The notes under the pieces: generated by a model
What the model was told of the DNA's origin: nothing
What the model saw: the letters and a program-made list of their open reading frames with translations, nothing else
Database searches by the model: none
Translations under genes and position numbers: made by a program
Assembly: GCF_030687835.1 (NCBI RefSeq)
Contig: NZ_CP117449.1
Location: 5,394,001 to 5,458,000 of the forward strand
DNA: 64,000 bases
DNA from: Pseudomonas hefeiensis
GTDB lineage: Bacteria > Pseudomonadota > Gammaproteobacteria > Pseudomonadales > Pseudomonadaceae
Direction of reading: 5' to 3'
In this document: positions 59,538-64,000 of the stretch, in pieces
Layout of the letters: the number at the start of each line of letters is the position of its first letter
Position numbering within the stretch: the stretch's first letter is position 1

Positions 59538-59939
59538 TCAGCGACCCCAGCAATCCTTGGCGGTCAACCCGGCAGCAGCGTTGATGATGCTTCGCGCGCC
59601 TGTGTTGTTGATGGTGAAATCACCGCACTTGTCGGTTGCCATGGACGAGCCACTGTTGCGCACGGCAGTCAGGGTGAAACTCTGGTCCATGAGCGTCTGG
59701 GTAATGGTGTAGAAATCATTACCGCTGCTCAGCCCGGTCGCGTTGGTGTAGACATTGTTCTTGGAGTAATGGCGCTCAAGGATCTGCGCCTGCTCCGATA
59801 GCAGCCCGGCGATTTCGGCCCGTCGGCCCTTTTTCATGTATTCGGTCAGGCTCGGATAGCCGACGGTGATCACGATACCGATGATCGCGATCACGATCAT
59901 GATTTCGATCAAGGTGAAACCCCGGTTGGATCTGCGCAT
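59538..59939 (-). CDS. pilE: Type IV minor pilin PilE
   Basis: A 133-residue prepilin: leader MRRSNRG, cleavage before FTLIEIMIVIAIIGIVITVG with Glu5. A helix region (AEIAGLLSEQAQILERHYS) is followed by a C-terminal domain with two Cys (DKCGDF, KDCWGR). It matches PilE-type minor pilins next to pilY1. Confidence 0.92.
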   Translation of the reverse strand: MRRSNRGFTLIEIMIVIAIIGIVITVGYPSLTEYMKKGRRAEIAGLLSEQAQILERHYSKNNVYTNATGLSSGNDFYTITQTLMDQSFTLTAVRNSGSSMATDKCGDFTINNTGARSIINAAAGLTAKDCWGR

Positions 59940-59949
59940 ACCTTATCTC

Positions 59950-62900
59950 TCATTGTATTTGCCGCCACATGATACGGCGGCTGCCGCCGACGGATTTTCC
60001 CAGCAGGTCAGTGATACCGCCACCGGAGTCGTTAACGATCATGTTGGTGGCCCCGTTGGCACTGACGACAGCACTCAAGGTCGGGATCCCCCCCGTGAAA
60101 ATCACCCCGCTGGAGACCCTGTCGAGGCTGTTGAGCATGCCGTCACCGTTGGTGTCGAGCACCGCGTAATTGAGCATCTTACCGTTGAAAGCATCCACCT
60201 CGATCAGTTTGCCGGTACCGAAGCTGGCGCAGGGGTCGGTGGTGTCCACCGCGGCCGTGGTGAAAACTACGCGCCCGAGCACCAGACTGGCCGGGTTGAT
60301 CACGCGTTCCCCGGTCAATGCGTTGTTGTACACCAAGGGCAGATACCAGCCATTTTTCGCAGGATACGTCACGTCGGTCTGGCTGGTCGTCACGAATTGC
60401 CCGGTGCTGCCTGAGAACACCCCCGTGATCGACTGGGCTTGCAGACTCGAAACCGTGATTTGTCCGGTACCGCCAGTGGCGTCCCAGATCGAATAGAACC
60501 CCTGCAAATCCTTATTGAGCTTGTCCACCGCCTCGTTGAATTTGCCCGTGCCGAAAAAAACCTGGGTCCCGCCCTGGGGATTGTCCGCCAGCAGCGGCTG
60601 GACGGTGATTGGCTGAGTTGCACCACCGGGCGCGGTGAATAATGGCTGCCCGGCAAATGCAACGCCCCAGGTGGTGGGGGAAGTACCACTGAGGTCGAAC
60701 TTCCACATTCGCCCTTTCAAGTCGCCACCGTACGCGGCCTGCACCACATTCTGGGAATTGACCCGAAGCTTGACCGACGACAGACCATTACCGGTCTCAC
60801 TGCTGTTGACGATGATTTTCCTGATCAGCGAACCATCACGGATATCCACCACGTACAGCGCCGCCACGCCGGTGTTGCTGCCATAACCATTGGCGATGAA
60901 CGCGGCCCAGCGACCATCGGCCAGACGCGCGACTTCGGGACGCGCATAGGCGTAGCCCAGGTCATTGAAGGCGTTGGCCGTATTGGCGACGGTCGGTGCG
61001 CTGATTTCCCACAACGCCCGAAGCGCATTGCCTGCCGCTGCATCGAACAATTGCACCGCATAGAACGCTTTGCCCCCGGCTCCGGTCCCGCCCAGGGCAA
61101 CTGTCTTCCAGGCACTGCCCAATTGCGCATCGAATACGCCGATCTGCCCATCCACCAGGAACTTGTGGCTCACGCCATTGATGTAACGGGTGTCAGCGAT
61201 GTCCCGCAGCGAGGACAGGACGCTTGACGGCATATAGGCGTAACGCCGCGTGCCGTTTGCGCTGTTGATGACGCTGAAGAAACCGTCGTTGGCATTCACC
61301 ACAAGATTGGCGTTCATGTTCGCCGCCTTGGTCGCCAGGTAAGTGCTGTAGCTGGTGTCGTTCAGCAGGTCCGAGGCGGTCTGGTCGTTCGGTGAGGCCA
61401 GGAGCAGTGGCGAGTTGATAATGTCCCCCAGCAACACGCTGCGCACCTTCAGACCGGTTTTATTGACGCCTTTGCTCCATTCCACCAGATCGTTGCCGGT
61501 GATCCCCGTGGGCAGGCCCTGGCTGAGGCTGGTTTGCTGGGCCGGTGAAAAGTTGCCGTAGGCCAGGGTTACGGGGGTGTTGGTCGCGGTGTTCCATGAC
61601 TGATAGGTCGGTGCCGTGGCACCCGGCACGATGCTGGTGTTGGTGGTCCATTGCACGGCCGCCGTATCGACCGTTCCCGCCGAAGTAAAACCGAATGCCC
61701 GGATGGTGCCCCGCCAGTCCTTGGGGTCATAGGTGGTCTGGTAATAACTGGAGGTGGTGGACAACGTTGCACCGTTGGTGGTGCCGCCGCCCCCCGATCC
61801 GGCCTTGGAGGTGATGTCACTCAAGGCCGATGACAGGGCCGAGTTCAGGCCTTCGCTGTCGGACGCCGGATAATATTTACCCGCGCCGTAGCGAGCGGCG
61901 TCGGACAGCATCGTATTGCTGACCGCAAAACCCACGGTGTAGGTATTGAGGTACTGCCGGGGGAAATCCGTGGCATTCCAGCTCTGGCCGGTGACGTCGG
62001 TGCCGGTGGAACGCATGTCGATGTCGAAAGCGAACTTGGCGATGTCGTCCAGGTAAAGCGTATCGCCCTCGGCGTCACCGTTGCGATCAGCACCATCATT
62101 GGTACTGATGCCATCCCAGTTCGGCAGACGGGATCCGCCTAGCGGATCATTGATGGGGAAAGTGCGGTCATAGGTGGGCAAGCCGTCGGTGATCACCACG
62201 CCGAAATTCTTCTGGCACCGGTACTGGATCGGGCTGGTGTAGGTGCTGGGGGTACTGTTGTGGTACGGCGTCATGCCCCTGAAATAACGAGTGACCTCGT
62301 AATAGCTCTCGGCCAATGGCGTATTGGCGACCGCGCCCAAGCCGTTGATGGCGTTGATCAGGGCACTGTAGTTGGTGTTGGCCTGGGTCTGGGTCACGCT
62401 GCCGCTGACGGGTGACAGATCGCTGACGACACGGGCAATGTACCCCCCCGGGCCGGAGTTGCTGTAGTTGGGTGGGTTGAAGGTGGCCAGACCGATGCGC
62501 AGGGCGCGGTTGTTGGCGACCAGGTCGTTGGAGACGTCCCGTGCCACGTTGATTCGATAGTCCCTGGGAATTGAGCCGTTGGTGTAGTCCCGGTTCGAGC
62601 CGTTGGCCAGAGTCAAAAGATACGCCAGGTATTTAGTGGTGTAACGGGTGTCACCATTGCCCACGGGATCTGGTAATCGCAGGCAGACCCGATCAAGAAA
62701 GCCTCGATAGAAACCGTACCAGTTACTCGAGCAGCCACCCCGGTACAGACTCGACAGCAAAACGTTTCCATCATCGGGATCCAGTAACTGCCCTCCAAAG
62801 CAACTGTTGTTGGAGTTGCATGTATAAACATTCGAGCGCGACACCGTCGGATCAAACCCCGATGCCCAAATGATGTTGTTCATACTTCCCGAATCATCGA

Positions 62901-63051
62901 TCAGCAGCATCACATTAGGCGTGACTGCGGCGGCACTCAGCAGCGGCGAATCCGAAGGCGTGAAAGCATAGGCTGGCGCAGCCAGATACAGGCTGAGCAG
63001 TACGCCCCAAAACACCTGCCGCCAATCCCGGCGCACCTTAATATTTCGCAT
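59950..63051 (-). CDS. pilY1: Type IV pilus tip adhesin PilY1
   Basis: A 1033-residue secreted protein with a signal peptide (VFWGVLLSLYLAAPAYA, about 12-30). An N-terminal von Willebrand A-like region follows, with MIDAS motif LLIDDSGSMN near 50. The C-terminal PilY1 beta-propeller (about 520-1000) includes the calcium-binding loop DTNGDGMLNSLD near 965. PilY1 primes pilus assembly and acts in surface sensing and adhesion. It is somewhat shorter than the 1161-residue PAO1 protein. It overlaps pilX by 14 bases. Confidence 0.94.
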   Translation of the reverse strand: MRNIKVRRDWRQVFWGVLLSLYLAAPAYAFTPSDSPLLSAAAVTPNVMLLIDDSGSMNNIIWASGFDPTVSRSNVYTCNSNNSCFGGQLLDPDDGNVLLSSLYRGGCSSNWYGFYRGFLDRVCLRLPDPVGNGDTRYTTKYLAYLLTLANGSNRDYTNGSIPRDYRINVARDVSNDLVANNRALRIGLATFNPPNYSNSGPGGYIARVVSDLSPVSGSVTQTQANTNYSALINAINGLGAVANTPLAESYYEVTRYFRGMTPYHNSTPSTYTSPIQYRCQKNFGVVITDGLPTYDRTFPINDPLGGSRLPNWDGISTNDGADRNGDAEGDTLYLDDIAKFAFDIDMRSTGTDVTGQSWNATDFPRQYLNTYTVGFAVSNTMLSDAARYGAGKYYPASDSEGLNSALSSALSDITSKAGSGGGGTTNGATLSTTSSYYQTTYDPKDWRGTIRAFGFTSAGTVDTAAVQWTTNTSIVPGATAPTYQSWNTATNTPVTLAYGNFSPAQQTSLSQGLPTGITGNDLVEWSKGVNKTGLKVRSVLLGDIINSPLLLASPNDQTASDLLNDTSYSTYLATKAANMNANLVVNANDGFFSVINSANGTRRYAYMPSSVLSSLRDIADTRYINGVSHKFLVDGQIGVFDAQLGSAWKTVALGGTGAGGKAFYAVQLFDAAAGNALRALWEISAPTVANTANAFNDLGYAYARPEVARLADGRWAAFIANGYGSNTGVAALYVVDIRDGSLIRKIIVNSSETGNGLSSVKLRVNSQNVVQAAYGGDLKGRMWKFDLSGTSPTTWGVAFAGQPLFTAPGGATQPITVQPLLADNPQGGTQVFFGTGKFNEAVDKLNKDLQGFYSIWDATGGTGQITVSSLQAQSITGVFSGSTGQFVTTSQTDVTYPAKNGWYLPLVYNNALTGERVINPASLVLGRVVFTTAAVDTTDPCASFGTGKLIEVDAFNGKMLNYAVLDTNGDGMLNSLDRVSSGVIFTGGIPTLSAVVSANGATNMIVNDSGGGITDLLGKSVGGSRRIMWRQIQ

Positions 63052-63517
63052 AGATGCTCTCCACCACGCTGCGCTGGTTGTTTCCCACCACAGCCACCGC
63101 CGTGATCCGGTACAGCGTCGCCGACGTATTGATCGGCACGTTGACCGCCGTCAGCGTGGCGCCCAGATTCTGCACGCCGTAAAACCCGCCAGGGACGGCG
63201 ATCCAGGTCACCCCCGAGGATGAATTGCGCCCGGCCGCCGTGAGCGTTGCCGATTCAGCCGGTGGCGCACACTGGGTCGCGGTGGTGCACACAGGCAGGG
63301 AGTAAGCCTCGACCTGCACCGCGCTTTCACCGACTCGCAGCGCTGCCTCGGCTAGCTGGAAAGACTGGTTGCGCAGCATGACGCTACTGGTCATTTTTTC
63401 CTGGAGGGTAGCGCTCTGCATCGACGACAGGCCGATCAGCGTCAGGAGCAGCAGGAAAACCAGGCTGACCAGCAGTGCCATCCCATGCTGACGGTGTCTG
63501 GCGAGAGTCGGACTCAT
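63038..63517 (-). CDS. pilX: Type IV minor pilin PilX
   Basis: A 159-residue PilX: basic leader MSPTLARHRQHG, then MALLVSLVFLLLLTLIGLSS, where the usual Phe after the Gly is Met and Glu5 is absent, as is common in PilX. The segment LAEAALRVGESAVQ follows. I use the ATG at 63517 rather than an adjacent in-frame TTG. It starts 12 bases after pilW. Confidence 0.9.
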   Translation of the reverse strand: MSPTLARHRQHGMALLVSLVFLLLLTLIGLSSMQSATLQEKMTSSVMLRNQSFQLAEAALRVGESAVQVEAYSLPVCTTATQCAPPAESATLTAAGRNSSSGVTWIAVPGGFYGVQNLGATLTAVNVPINTSATLYRITAVAVVGNNQRSVVESIYAKY

Positions 63518-63529
63518 CAATTGTCCCCC

Positions 63530-64000
63530 TCACAAAAGTCGGTTGCGCAAAGCGGCAACCACGTTGAAGGTCTGCTCGCGCACGTTGTTCTTCGGGTCAA
63601 AGAGCGTGAGGGTCAGGCGTACGCTGCGGATCAGGGCCGGATCGGTGGGGTTGCGGTTGTAGCTCGTTGCTGCGATGTCTGTCGCGCTGCTGGCCACACC
63701 AAATGTCACATCGAATGTCCGGACATTATCCACCAGTACCGCCTGGGTCGGGTTGCCAGCCCCGGAGCCCATCAACAACTGATTATTGCTAAAACTGTAG
63801 ACCAGCCGCCGTATCGGAAACGCCATTTGCCCGGCCGCCGGCAGCCGTGCCCCGGTATAGGCGGTTGCTGAGGTGCGACAGTCCGAGACCACCGTCCAGG
63901 TCGGCACGCCGCCGCTGTTGCCGACATCCGTCGTCACCAGGGTCAGCTTCAGATTGGCATTGTCCCAGCTAATCGGCGTGACCTTGCTGGCATTGAAATC
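63530..64000 (-). CDS. pilW: Type IV minor pilin PilW, C-terminal part
   Basis: The C-terminal 156 residues, running off the window edge without an N-terminus. The frame is open from base 64000 (DFNASKVTPISWDNANLKLT onward) to the stop at 63530. Features include LPAAGQMAFPIRRLVYSFSN and RSVRLTLTLFDPKNNVREQ, typical of PilW. The context pilW-pilX-pilY1-pilE supports the call. Confidence 0.88.
   Translation of the reverse strand, partial: DFNASKVTPISWDNANLKLTLVTTDVGNSGGVPTWTVVSDCRTSATAYTGARLPAAGQMAFPIRRLVYSFSNNQLLMGSGAGNPTQAVLVDNVRTFDVTFGVASSATDIAATSYNRNPTDPALIRSVRLTLTLFDPKNNVREQTFNVVAALRNRLL

Overview
The window is chromosomal DNA of a Pseudomonas, most likely of the P. fluorescens group. The evidence is the conserved gene order (ilvI, mrcB, prrF, heme uptake; dksA, gluQRS, cbrXAB, crcZ, pcnB, folK, panBCD, pgi, acsA; pilA divergent from pilBCD, coaE, yacG; clpB, pgeF, rluD divergent from bamD; pilSR; thiO, pilE, pilY1, pilX, pilW). 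High GC with strong third-position bias and many short GTGGGAGC...GCTCCCAC repeats (REP/REPIN type) also fit. Almost all of it is core genome. I see no prophage, integron, CRISPR array, insertion sequence or toxin cluster.

Region 1 (1-8030): the frameshifted 5' part of ilvI, a DUF4124 protein, then yqcC, a TPR lipoprotein and mrcB on the minus strand, followed by a kinase-like fusion protein, a pentapeptide-repeat protein and a TfoX C-terminal-domain protein. A PrrF-type iron-responsive small RNA with a Fur site and terminator follows. Region 2 (8028-15929): a heme ABC importer (hmuTUV plus a ChaN-like lipoprotein) with a candidate Fur site, a Rieske protein, sfsA, an aminotransferase, dksA and gluQRS.

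Region 3 (16007-30037) is the carbon-catabolite control centre. It holds cbrX-cbrA-cbrB and the small RNA CrcZ, with a clear sigma-54 promoter, upstream CbrB-like half sites and six A-rich Hfq/Crc motifs. After pcnB, folK, panBCD and pgi comes acsA, whose ribosome binding site carries the same kind of A-rich motif, so a likely regulator and target lie in one window.

Region 4 (30307-46685): an RlmI-like methyltransferase, a large DUF748 protein, the type IV pilus genes pilA/pilBCD (pilA has a sigma-54 promoter), coaE, yacG, small conserved proteins, an ECF-type permease, a MOSC protein, ndh, and a chemoreceptor gene broken by two single-base insertions. Region 5 (46831-56389): four tRNAs (Pro, Lys, Pro, Asn), clpB with a sigma-32-like promoter, pgeF, rluD, bamD, and pilS-pilR, the sigma-54 regulators expected to act on pilA.

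Region 6 (56437-58381) is about 1.9 kb of mostly repeats around one DUF6124 gene. It includes an imperfect inverted repeat with arms of about 310 bp and a REP-rich core. Region 7 (58382-64000): thiO and the minor pilin operon pilW-pilX-pilY1-pilE, with pilW cut by the window edge. The ilvI and chemoreceptor frameshifts all sit in short homopolymer runs, so sequencing or assembly error is the simplest explanation.
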